A stretch of DNA of 64,000 bases, from contig NC_045134.1 in NCBI RefSeq assembly GCF_007655135.1, forward strand, positions 16,144,568 to 16,208,567, given 5' to 3'. The notes under the pieces were generated by a model. It saw only the letters and a list, made by a program, of their open reading frames with translations. It was not told where the DNA came from and searched no databases. Below are positions 22,365-34,700 of the stretch, one piece after another. A program made the translations under genes and the position numbers. Source of the stretch: Punica granatum. Taxonomy: Eukaryota > Streptophyta > Magnoliopsida > Myrtales > Lythraceae. Position 1 is the stretch's first letter, and each line of letters starts with the position of its first letter.

Positions 22365-25300
22365 AGGAGTCGCCACTTACTGTTTACGACCCGTAGGTCG
22401 TGGGCCGTTGAGTCGCCCGGGTCTAGGGGTACGAGGTACACCTAAATGCTAAGGCAATGGTCATGCGGAACCGAAAATTCCGAATTGGGGGGTTCTATTA
22501 CGTGCGGGCCTATATCCCGCACGCCCTTTTGGTACTCTAGTTTGCTAGGCTTGCCGTTTTGTTTATTTACCGCGTGATTTAGGGTTGTACTTGACTCGCC
22601 CGTTTTGACACCGTAAATTCGATGAATTGATCAAGTTGGGCCAAGAATCCGAAAGATGAGTAGGCTTGTGCGTCGAGGAATCGGTTCACTATCTTAGCTT
22701 TACAGTTCATCGAACCGTGATGGTCGATTCCCTGCGCGAACCGAAACCGCGAGTATTCGAGCTTACTCATCTCTTGGTAACAATAGACCATCTTGACCGG
22801 TTCAACACTCGGACCTCTCACTCGCCGATCGGGGATCCTTACAAATGAATGAGTGAGTGTACAGATAAAATCCTCACAATGTTCTCTCAAATAATTACAA
22901 AGTGTAACTGAATAAGTAAATGGATCCCGATCGGTTTGCATTGGGTCAATATTCCGCTCCGGCTCATCGTGTGTTTTGAATGACCGATAAACAAATTAAG
23001 GTAACGCGGGCTCAAGGAGCCGGGGGTCGGGTCCGATCGATCCAATGGTTTACAGGAGAACCGGTCGGTTCTCACTGTATCCGATGGGCCGATCGAGTTC
23101 CCGGGTGATATTTAAACCCGTTTCACGCGCTCAATCCAAATCCGCCTTCCACATAGGCCGCATTCGGAGTGTGACGGTGAATCGAGGCTAGATCTCATTC
23201 CGCACTCGGGTTGCACGCGCTCGGTGAGTTAAGAGGCGTTGGACCTCGTGTTCGGTGATTTGGGGCGTTGGACCCCGTGCAACACGTAACCTATGGGCTC
23301 GGGCCCGAACCGCAATAAATCATCATAGGCAAGGACAAAACAGAAGAAAACTAATAAAACTGACACAATACAGACAATAACTGACAACTATCGGTGAATA
23401 CAGACAAGTGGTGTATTAAGTCGAATGTACGTGATTTAATTAGTTATTAACTGGGGTTGATCAGTAAACAATGTATCTAACCTAGGCAAACATAGAGGGC
23501 GGGCTAGGATACGGTTCTAAGCCAATTATATGTGTGAATTTGTTTTAGGACTCTTATTCAGTTAAGTGTCGCTACGGTTTCACCGAATTAGCCAAACCCG
23601 TGTTTTGACTCTAGATTGGAATCTATCATTCCGCCTATCCATTATATAGCGTTTGATTAGGCCAATATATAATTAATCCGGTTTTTCGTATTTTGTAACT
23701 GAAATAGAATGATCCCCACCGAATCTACAATAAGAAGGAAGAAACACCGAAAATGAATGAAATGGGCCGCGCGAATGAAACTCGCACCCGAACGGGTTGC
23801 CCTCTCTCGTTCATAGCTCTAGGTGTTTCCAACTCCCTAACGCCTAGGATATCGATGAATCACAGAGTGACGATTATGCCCTTGGATGATAAAATTGCGA
23901 CGTTCATATACAAATTGGAGATCGCGTCATGCGAAGGAGTCTAAGAAGGACTCTCGTGCCCCGACTCGGGCAGCCTCAAATTGGGCCTGGACTCGAGTCG
24001 TGGCACGTGAGTACTCCCTAGACATCAATTCTATTCGCGTTACACGACTCGGTATTTTGAAATTGTGAATTTTTAATGGAAAAGGGCATTCTCGCCATTC
24101 CGTAAATCATCGATACGTTTACAAATTAATAACCGATTTACCCAATTATTTAGTCCGAGTGATTTAATTAACCGAGTAGCACGTCCCACTTATCCTGTTT
24201 GTGAAATTGTTCTATGTTTATTGCTCTTTGTTACGGTCATCATCGGTTTAATGGGTGACGGTTCGAAGTCCATTCACTTATCATGAGATTAACATACGTC
24301 TAGCGACGGAACACGGATACGAATACACTCAATTCCAAGGAGTCGCCACTTACTGTTTACGACCCGTAGGTCGTGGGCCGTTGAGTCGCCCGGGTCTAGG
24401 GGCACGGGGTACACCTAAATACTAAGGCAATGGTCATATGGAACCGAAAATTCCGGATTCGGGGGTTCTATTACGTGCGGGCCTATATCCCGCACACCAT
24501 TTCGGTACTCTAGTTTGCTAGGCTTGCCGTTTTGTTTATTTACCGCGTGATTTAGGGTTGCACTTGACTCGCCCGTTTTGACATCGTAAAGTCGATGAAT
24601 TGATCAAGTTGGGCCAAGAACCCAAAAGATGAGTAGGCTCGTGCGTCGAGGAATCGGTTCCCTATCCTAACGTTTACAGTTTGTCAAACCACGGCGGTCG
24701 ACTCCCTGCGTGAACCGAAACCGCGAGTATTCGGGCTTACTCGTCTCTAGGCATTAATAGACCAACTTGACCAGTTCAACACTCGGACCTCTCACTTGCC
24801 GATCGGGGATCCTTACAAATGAATGAATAGATGTACAAATAAGATCCTCACAATGTACACTCGAATAATTACAGAATACAACTGAATAAAGTAAATGGAT
24901 CCCGATCGGTTTGCATTGGGCCAATATTCCGCTCCGGCTCACCGTGTGTTTTGAATGACCGACAAATAAATTAAGGCAACGCGGGCTCAAAGAGCCGGGG
25001 GTCGGGTCCAACCGAACCGACGGTTTGCAGGAGAACCGATTAGTTCCCACTGTAACTGTTGGACCGATCGAGCTCCCGAGTGATATCTAAACACGTTTCA
25101 CACATCCAATCAAAATTGCCTTCCACATAGGCCATATTTGGAGTGTGATGGTGACTCGAGGCTAGATCCCATTCCGCACTCGGGTTGCACGCGCTCAGTG
25201 AGTTAGGAGGCGTTGGACCTCGTGTTCAGTTATTTGGGGCGTTGGACCCCGTGCAACACGTAACCTATGGGCTCGAACCCGAACCGCAACAAATCAGCAA

Positions 25301-26312
25301 AAGCAAATGGAAAACAGAAGAAAACTGATAAAACTGATGAAAAACAGACAATAACTGACAAATATAGGTAAATACAGACAAGTTGTATATTAAGTCGAAT
25401 GTACGTTATTTAATCAGTTATTAACCGGGGTTGATTAGCAAACAATGTATCTAACCTAGGCAAACAAAGAGGTAGGCTGGAATATGGTTCTACGCCGATT
25501 ACATGCGTGGATTTGTTTTAAAACTTTATTCAGTGATGTGTCACTATGGTTTCACCGAATTAGCCAAACTTGTATTTTTGACTCTAGATTAGAACCTAGC
25601 ATTCCACCTATCCATTATCTAATGTTTGATTAAGTCAAATGCATGATTAATCCAGTTCTTTGAGTCTTGCAACGGCAATGAAAATGTCCACCACCAAATC
25701 TACAATAGGGGGGTAGAAACACCGAAAGTGGACGAAATGGACGGTACGAATGTAACTTGCACCCGAACGGGCCGCCCCTTTCCGTCCATAGATCGAGGTG
25801 TTTCCAACTCCCTAAAGCCTAGGATATCGGTGAATCACGGAATGACGACTATGCTCTTGAGTGGTAAAACATGCGATGTTCATATACAAATTAAAGATCG
25901 TGTGACACGAAGAGGTCTAAAGAGGACTCGCGCATCTCGACTTGAGCCGCCTCAAATTGGGCCCGGACTCGAGTCATAGTACGTGAGTACTTGCTAGACA
26001 TGATTCTATTCGTGTTACACGTCTCGATGTTTTGAAATTATGAGCTTTTTAAGGAAAGGGGCATTTCCGCCGTTCCATGAACCATCGATGCGTTTACGAA
26101 TTAATATTCAATTTGTCCAATTATTTAAGCCGAATGATTTCATTAACCAAATGACACGTCCCATTTCCCGTTCTTGGAATGGTTTAATGTTTGAGACCTC
26201 AAACCTCAATTGTTATGGATCAATGAAATGATTGTTCGATATTAACGTACCTAGCATACGAATTAACATGAAACCAACGATTAAATGAAAATTGTTATTA
26301 CAATCAATTCCA
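22365..26312 (-). repeat. Tandem duplication inside the LTR of Ogre B
   Basis: The phrase aggagtcgccacttactg begins at 22365 and again at 24338, and the following 1.9 kb align throughout. The first copy ends aattccaa and runs directly into the second. The copies are noticeably diverged from each other. By the position of the TATA box the duplicated part lies in the transcribed R/U5 leader. Confidence 0.85.
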
Positions 26313-28150
26313 AGAATCGGTTTTGACCGTTTCTTGCATGTATAAAATATCAAACACAATGACAACGTACATTTTTTACATAGCCGGTGCCGTCATGATC
26401 TTAGGAACGCAATTAAACATACAAACAAGCACAAACACGATATTTAGAGGAATCGATAAAACGGCACCGACTCATGGGAAGCGAAAAATGTAAAAACTCG
26501 GGAAACGACTTGAGTCGGGGAAAGGGGGCCATCGATGGCCCGAGGAAGCCAAGAGGGGCTCTCGGCCACCTCCCTTGGGGTGAGGCCAAGAGGCTCCTTT
26601 GGCTTGCTCGAGCCAACGAGGTCTTCTCGACTCCGATTCAAGCTATTTCCCGACATGCTAGCATTATATACGATGAAGACATGCATAATACGATGTAAAA
26701 AACACATAAAAACATAAACTTGCATGCGAATCGGTCATGGACCGCCTTATCGCCCCACAAACGCAAAGAAAACGTAAAAGTCCTAACTTCTCTGAGTCGG
26801 GAATGATTATACCTAGCCCCAGGATGCGGGAAAAGTCGAGGAAAGCTGGAAAAAGGGGCTTGGGAAGTCGGTTCTACCCCCTGGAATGAACAGACCCGAA
26901 TCGGTGCAGTCGGGTCGACTGGCAGACCCGACTGGCAGTCCGGCTTGTCGGGGCTGTACCGGTTGATCGGGGTGGCCTTTTTGTGTGGGGCCGGTTGCAT
27001 TGGATTTCCAAGGGACTAAGGATCACACCTGCAGTGGTTTCGGGAGGAGAGCACATGTAGATTTTCTGGAAATCAAAAACAAAGTCGGGTTAGCTAGCAG
27101 AAAACAGAACCGACTGGGCGGAACTGACCCGACTGGGCAGGTTGGAAAGAAATGGTTGTCCCGGAGGCTCCCGGTGGTATTTTGCTGCAAGGTCAGCGGC
27201 ATTGAACTCCTAACTGAGTGAGGATCACGGTGATATGTGGCTTGTAGTAAGATTCAACCCGAGCTGACCTGTATGTTCTTGCAAAGTTCGGGTCAGAATA
27301 GAAAACCAGAGGAACAGACCCGACTGGCACCCGATGAAGAAATGACTCTACGGGAGGCTTCCGGTGGTCTTTTGATGCAAGATCGGTGGCATTGGACTCC
27401 TAACTGACTGAGGATCATGCCTGCAGTGGTTTTGTGAAGATTGGACATGTCGCTTTTCCTGAGAGATGCAAAGCAAACCGGTAAAAACTGGAAAAAATCT
27501 GTGAAGGGAGAAAAGAGAGAAATGGCGGTGGTGCGCGGTTGAGCGGCTCTCGGCACTCGACCACCTTGTGACAGGGGAGAGTGAGGGTCATGAGGAACCC
27601 CTAGGAAATGATGGCACGACTCGCCATAGTCGTGAGGTAGTAGAAATGTCCGGGAAGCTCGGGAAGCCGTGAAGACGCCTACGAAACCCGGTTCTGGACA
27701 GAGCTGGTTTGGGCTGTTGGGAGCTTCAAATCGCAAAAATAACACCAGAAATGGACTCAGGAGGTCGATTACATGTGGGATATGTAGTTTGTTTGAGGCT
27801 CGGATAAGTCGGGAAGGAAGAACTCGCCTAGAAACCGGGAAACTCCCTAGGGACCCGAATCTGGATTGGGCTGAAACGGAACCTAGATGACTTCAAATGG
27901 CAAAACTAACACCGTAAATGGACTTGGAAGGTCGAATACGTGTGGGATATGAAGTTTGGTTAAGTTTGGATCGGGTTGGATGGCGGTCGCCGGAAAACGG
28001 TTGAGTTTTCGGGCAAACCGGCCTTGTATCCGGGCTGTTATGGGGCTGAGCGAAATCTGGAAAATGAGGGGAGTTTGGAGAGTGTTCTTGAGTGAGAAAG
28101 CTAGAGAGAGGTTGCAAGAAGAGTTGTGATTAAAGTGTCTTGCAATTAGG

Positions 28151-28160
28151 CACTTATAGG
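28151..28160 (-). promoter_or_regulatory. TATA box of Ogre B LTR
   Basis: CCTATAAGTG on the minus strand is followed downstream by CT-rich runs (about 28075-28110). It matches the plus-strand version at 39746-39755 in the truncated LTR C. Confidence 0.5.
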
Positions 28161-29743
28161 ATGCCTTAATGAGCCAAATTAGTGAGTTTAAGTGCAATTA
28201 GAGGGGGGTGCTTAGGGGTTCCGAATTTTGGAGGGAAGATTAGGGTGGGGAAGTTGTCTTGTTGAGTGTGGGGAAAGGAAGAGAAGGGAAATGAGAGTTG
28301 ATGGATGGAAGGATGGATGGGAAGTGTGTAAGAGATATTTTGAAATGTATGGCGGAGGCTCATTTGGCTCAACTCTAGAGTAGAGCCATGGCTTGCGGCC
28401 TGGCTTGGCTCGGCTTGGCTCGGCTTGACTTGGCTAGCTCAAGGGTCTCACTTGACTAGGAAGAAAGCCGGAAGAAGCTTGGGGCTCGATTGATCGTGCG
28501 TTCGATTTCCGTGGTTCGGTTGAACGACAAATTATCGATGTATGCGCAAATACGGTTTTAATGAGCCTAATATTGACATTCTTCTTGTAAGCGGATGCTC
28601 GGGTGACCCGGGGACTCAAAAGTCGATTTTGCTCCGTTTGGATGATCGGAGCGAAAGAGTCCGTTTCTGTCGCCTGTTCGCGCCTCTGCGTGCTATACTG
28701 CTCGTGTTGGCGTGCTTTGTGCTTTGGGCAGAACGGTTTACTTGCCGGCCTTGACTGGAAATCGATAACCGGAGACGTCCTAGGAATCCGCGAACGGGGT
28801 TCTCTCAGTGTTTCCCAAGTGTTTTGATGTGTTCGGAGACCACTGTGATCTCCGTTTGTTAGAAACGAGTCCCGAAAGTTTGCCGAGAGGCGTTTGGGAC
28901 CACTGAAATGTCACTCGGGAGACCTAATTGACTTGCTTGGCTCGAGGCGAAATGATTTCCCTAGTCCTAGGAGTTGTAGGAAGTGAGTGGTGTGAAGCTC
29001 GGACGTCAACATTTCCCCGAATGAGCTTTGAACGCAAGATTCCAAGTGCAAGGGGCCCTTTTGCTGCTGGAATGGTACTCGGGAAACCTAAATGGATTGT
29101 ACAATGTGATTAGGGTTCATTTTCCAAGCCTTTGAGGTCCCTGGGATTGATTGGCATAGATCTCGTGCACCGACGATTTGTTAAAGGGGGTCTCTGGCTA
29201 TGTTTATGTGTAGAAACCCTTTTTTCGGGTCGGGATCCACTCGGGAGACCAAGATGAGTTCCGGAAAGCAGTTTGAAACTTGTTCCATGGCCCTGGTGGT
29301 CTTGGGGCGTGTGTAGGCCTGTCTTCGAGTGTCGTTTGCTCGTTCGTGGATCGGGTGTCCCGGAAGTCCTGTTAGGAAGGCGTCTGTGAATGTTCGGGAG
29401 TGCCTCGGCTCAAGCAGGATGCTTCTGAAATGCGCCCGGATGTGCCGTTGGTCATTTTGGCACCAAGAGGGATTTTTAGAGTCCCATATTGGATACCTTC
29501 TGACGCTTCGGTGATTCGATGATGAATAGTGCCATAGTGCCAGCTTCTGTTGCTTCGGGGCTCGTTGTTCATCTCCCCTTTTCATTGCCCTTCTGAGCCT
29601 TTTGGAGGACCCTGCTTCCCTTCTGTAGTCCATGCTCCCACGTCCGCGCGTTCGCCTCTGATTGTCGGGTCATGAATAGTAATTCGAGCTTCGGCCGGGA
29701 GTCCTCGTGTCGGGAGCCGGTGGGCCAAAATGGGGTGCTGACA

Positions 29744-30219
29744 TGGGGCATGGTCGTCTCTGACATTTGAAATTAACTTTTCTCCGGGAAATCGGAATCT
29801 TTGGACTTCCACTGAAAAGTTGTCTGTATATAGAAAGTTGTTCTGTATAGAGCAGATGATTTGCGAAATGCGCTTGAAGAAACTTTTCATCTGTTTGGCA
29901 TCAATGTGGATTTTTGAAGTCCAATATTGGCTATCTTCCGATGAACGAGCGAACTATCGGAAAATAGGACCGTCCACGTGGTACACTGAAAATGCCGGTT
30001 TCGGATGTTGTTGAGCTCTCTAGTTAGTCTGTTAGCTTCTGATGACCAAGGCCGCTCTTCTGTCATGTGCATATGTCATCTGCTCAATTTTGCTGACTTC
30101 AGGTGAATAGTGATTTTCTTACTCAGTTGAGCCCTTCAACTGTATCCACATTTGAGTCATGGCATTGTATGCTGTCAATGAGCTTTGTTTGCTTGATGGA
30201 CCAAAATGGGGTGCTGACA
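29744..30219 (-). repeat. LTR fragment D' interrupted by Ogre B
   Basis: The minus strand begins TGTCAGCACC at 30219. The sequence is closely similar to 42030-42503. In that second copy the bases run gattgtggggcatgg without interruption; here the Ogre B LTR ends just before tggggcatgg, which marks the insertion point. The remainder of this LTR must lie left of the window. Confidence 0.75.
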
Positions 30220-30572
30220 GCTTTCTTTGTGATCTACATTGATTATGTTCCCAAAATTACATATAACATTCTGATATATTTAATCCTTCATAGTTGTTGT
30301 CTTCTCTGTTGTTTCCTTTCTTCCTTAAATTTCCTTAATAAGTTCTTGGTGAATTGCTGCTGGAAATTTTGGAGAATTGTTTCTTTAGTTTCAAAAGAAC
30401 TGAAAGAGAATTATCGAGTGAAAAAGGCAGGAGTGGTGAGAACATTAGAGGGTTAAAAGCCACGTTTGTTTGAGAGAAAACACGAGTGTAGAGTGATTCA
30501 CATTCTTGAGTGTAAACACATAAGGGAGAGAATTGTGAGGTCTTTTCTTTCTAACTTTATTTTGCAGCAATC

Positions 30573-31731
30573 ATGTCTCACAACAGTTCTAAGAGTATTC
30601 TCGAAGGTGTTAGCTGAATCGAAAGTACTTATGGAGGCCATGATGAATGAGATGTGGCGCGTGATGAGGTTGGAGTTAGAGCAGGTTCATGAACGGATAG
30701 ATCAGATGGAGAACACAAGTGTGGAGCAGCCACGAAACGCTCCTAATGTGCGTAGGAGGGAAATAGTTCAACCGAGTGAAGTAAGGGTTGAAGATAAAGA
30801 GAATTATGGGGCTGGTTTTGATGAAGAAGATGATTGAGATTCGGTTGTTAGTAATAGGAGATATGGAGGGCGGTTTAGAGAAGTTAGGAATCGAAAATAC
30901 AATAACTTGGCTAGTATTAAGATGAAAATCCCATCGTTCCAAAGAAAGAGTGATCCCGATGATATGCCACCATTGGAGGACGTTCCCGAGAAGGAATATT
31001 TAGCTCCAGATGCATTGACATTGGTGGCAAGGAGAGCATTGAGCTTGCAAACAAAAGGAGTTGAAGAAATGCAGCGGGAGAACATCTTTCACACTAGGTG
31101 CTATATCAAAGACAAGGTATGTAGTGTGATTATTGATGGTGGTAGTTGTACTAATGTAGCAAGCACAACAATAGTGGAAAAATTGGGACTACCCATGCTG
31201 AAGCACCCCAAGCCATACAAATTGTAATGATTAAATGATAGTGGTGAGATAAGAGTAGACAAGCAGGTGTTAGTTGCATTTCGAATCGGTAAATACGAAG
31301 ATAAAGTGTTGTGTGATGTAGTACCGATGCAAGCGGGACATTTGTTGCTAGGGCGTCCGTGGCAATTTGATAGGCGAGTGAAGCATGATAGCTTTACGAA
31401 CAAATACTCCTTTGTACTTAATCAACGATCGATCACTCTTGTACCATTGACACCGCAGCAAGTATATGAGGATCAAGTGAGATTGTAAAAAGGGAGTGAT
31501 CAAAAGAAAGAGAGTGAACAAAAGAAAAGGAGTAAAAATTAGAGAGAGGCCGAGAAAAATGAGAGAGAAAAAGAAAATAAAAATTCGGCCATTGAGAAAA
31601 AATTAGAGAGAAAACAAAAGAATTTCTATGAAAAAATGAGTGAAATTAAGCGAGCAATATTTTCAAATGAGCCTATTATTGTACTTTTGTACAAAGAGGA
31701 ATTTTTCAACACTAACGAACTTGACATCGCC
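30573..31731 (+). pseudogene. gag and protease remnant of element F
   Basis: An ATG at 30573 is quickly followed by a stop. The gag-like helical segment at about 30630-30835 (residues around LELEQVHERIDQMEN) ends in another stop. The KMKIPSF gag segment at 30925 then jumps to the C-terminal gag region after SDP, so the capsid middle is deleted. The aspartic protease follows, with IIDGGSCTNVAS at about 31131 and HLLLGRPWQFDR at about 31335. A stop at 31225 breaks it. A lysine- and glutamate-rich linker runs up to the solo LTR. Confidence 0.75.
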
Positions 31732-34700
31732 TGTCAGCACCCCATTTTGGTCCACTGGCTCCGACAGAGGACTTCCGGCCAAAGCTCGGGACACTATTCA
31801 CGATTGGAAAACCGGAGGCGAACGTGCGGGCACGGAGTCATGAATGACAAGAGAAAGACAGGGTCCACTAGGAGAGCACGAGAGGGTAATCGGAAGAGTA
31901 AACAGACGACAGACCCCGAAGCAACAGTAGCTGGCACTATGGCACTATTCATCACCGAATCACCGAAGTGTCAAAAGGTGCCCAATGTGGGGCTCTAAAA
32001 ATCCCTCTCGGTGCCAAAGTGACCAATGACACGTCCGGGAGCATTTCGGATGCACCCTGCTTAAGCCGGGACACCCCCGGACTCTCACAGGTGCCTTTCG
32101 TGATGGGGCTCCCGAAGGACCCGGCCCACGGACAAGTAAACGGCACCCGAGGACGGGCCTACAGACATTCAAGGACCACCAAGACCACGGAACAAGCTTC
32201 AGGCCGCCTTTCGGGGTTCGTCTTGGTCTCCCGAGTGATCCCCGACCAGGAGAAAGGGCCCCCTTTCAGACTGGATCTAGCGCTCGGAACCCATTCGGTG
32301 GAAAGTTGACGTCCGAGTTTCACACCACTCATTCCCTACAACTCCTAGGACTAGGGAAATCGTTTTGCCTCGGGCCAAGCAAGTCAGTTAGGTTCCCCGA
32401 GCGCTATTTCAGTGGTCGCGAACGCCTCTCGGCTAGCCTTCGGGGCACGTTTCTGACAAACGGGGGCCACAGCGATCTCCGAACACCTCAGGGCATTCGG
32501 GAAACACTGATAAAAGCCGAATCACGAGTCCCTAGGTCATCTTCGGCTAACGGTCTTCGATCGAAGACGGCGATCCAATGATCCCGCACGGGACAAAAAG
32601 TTCACCGAGCCGAGCACTACAATGCACAAAGGAGCAATTGGAGAACGTGGACGGTCAACTCCACTCTGAGTATCCAAACGGGGCAAAACCGACTCTCAAG
32701 GCGCCGAGTCACCCGAACATTCGTTCATATGACATGTGGCGATATTAGGCTCATTCAATTTCTCTTCGTTCAAGCATTCCAAATCTATTAATTAATTGGA
32801 TATCGAAGATCGGACGAGCGTTCAATCAAGTCTTGAGCCTTTCCCGGCTTTTCTCTTAGTCGAATGGGACCCACAGCTCAGCCAAGCCAAGCCACCAAGC
32901 CACGGCTCAAACCCATAGCCACGGCTCAAACCCATGGCTTCGACTTGACCGCCCCAAGCCGCGGCTCAACCCTCTATGGCCGGCGGCTCAAACTCAAGAG
33001 CTTCCCCCCTCCACACAATTTGAAATATCTTCTTACACACTTACATCTATCATCTCCCATCACCTCCCATCACTTCTCTTCTTACTTCCCCTACACTCTA
33101 AGTGACATAAACCCCATCCTAATCCCCATTCAAATTTCGACAGCCCCTTAACCCCCTCCTAACCGCACTTAACTTCCCTTAACCAAGCCATTAAGCTAGC
33201 CTATAAAGCCCCATTCATCATTAACCTTAATCACTTCTTCATTCTCACACTCTCTCAAGCCAACCTCTCTCTAAAAAGCTCTCAACCTCCAACCCATCCC
33301 CTCACTCTCGCTCAACCCATCCCGTGGCCAAAACCGGCCAAAACCGACGGAAAATCACCCGGTATTCCGATAACCACCCGACCCGACTTAAGCCAAAAAT
33401 CATCAAACTCCCTAGCCTACATATTTCCCACCCCCTAAGTCCATTTCCGGGCTTAGATTTTTCATTTGAAGCCTTTATCATCACGTTTTGGCCGTACGAA
33501 TAGTCGGGTCTCAAGGACGCCACCCGCGTGCACCGGACCTCAACAACGTGCCATTTCCTCCCACGACTTTGCCGAGTCGTGCCATCACGTTTAAACGGTT
33601 CCTCATAACCCTCACCTTCCCCCGTGAAGAGGTGGTCATGGTCCGAGGGCCGATCCACCGTGCACAACCACCGTTCCACCCGTTTCTTCTTTACCGGGTC
33701 CATTTTTCTTTATCGAGTTTTTCTCACTGTTTCGGGCTTGTCCAGGGTTTGGCACATTCGGGGCTGTCCACAGACGTCTAGATCCGCTCCTTAGGAGTCC
33801 AACGAACCTGATCTTGCACCGTGCCATGGTCGGAGCTAGCGTGCCGACTCCGTTTTCCCCGAGCCGCCGCTGCTGCCACCTCTCGGGTCCCGTAACCCGT
33901 AGCATCCAAGCCGAGTCTCGCGACTCCCAAGGCCGCTTCCCTGACTCTTTCCCTCGCGTATCGAGGCTAGGTAACATCCCTCTACAACTTAGAGAAGCTA
34001 GGATCTTCGATATTTGCTTGTATGAAACGTTAATGCGATCTAAAGAACCGGAATGCATGAAAAACGTTATTTTTCCTCTAGATCCGGACTTTCCCATGCA
34101 AGCCATGCATCTTCACGTGCTTCGTTCTTTTATCACGTTCATATGTCGTATAAACATGCATGCATAACGCGAAATGGTCCGAATCCGTAAGGATGAGATC
34201 GTCATAGACTCGAGAAAGCCCTTGAACCTCTCGGCCGAACCTCATAGAGGGGGCCGTGAGCCTCTTTGGCTCCCTAGGGTCCATGACCCTTTCATCCTTC
34301 TGGATTTTACCATCTCCATGGTCGTGACGCCCGTAATCTTGATTAAGTTATGACAGCATGACGGGAAAGGCTCGGAATCTTGAAAGGAGAGGCCTCGGAG
34401 GGTTCAGTTGCGCCAAGGGGGACCCACGGCCATCTCCTTGCTACGGGGGCCGTGAGGATCCTTGGCCCACCAGAAGCCCTAGGGCTCTTTTTTTCTTGAA
34501 GCCGTGCAATTCCCGTGATTTATTTCCAAGCTTATCGTTGAGTCAGTTAATATCGTTTCGTTAATTCCTTGGATACGTTGTTTTGAGTGTATCACATGCT
34601 TATTTGTGTAAATCGGGGTCGTGTCGATGCCGATTTAGTGAAAATGTGTGTTATTCTCACGTGCATGTTACATGATGTATGCAAGGGACGGTTAGGAACG

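Larger units (their letters stand above)
18515..29743 (-). mobile_element. Ogre B: older Ogre-type element split by Ogre A
   Basis: Visible parts on the minus strand are a long LTR (22258-29743), a primer-binding site, ORF1 and the 5' two-thirds of gag, which stops at the Ogre A insertion. The rest lies to the left of the window. It belongs to the same family as Ogre A, shown by identical order, identical ORF1 length and the same primer site, but it is diverged and damaged: gag has an in-frame stop, and the LTR end is TA instead of CA. It sits in another LTR (29744-30219), with TGGGG the probable right target duplication at 29744-29748. Confidence 0.82.
22258..29743 (-). repeat. LTR of Ogre B, 7.5 kb, with internal duplication
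   Basis: The minus strand begins TGTCAGCACC at 29743 and ends GTGCGCATA at 22258, where the canonical CA has become TA. It is 2.5 kb longer than the LTR of Ogre A. Two things account for most of this: a 1973-bp tandem duplication (22365-24337 and 24338 to about 26312), and extra subrepeats of about 200 bp around 26990-27480 built on phrases such as aggatcatgcctgcagtgg. A TATA box lies at 28151-28160. Confidence 0.83.
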
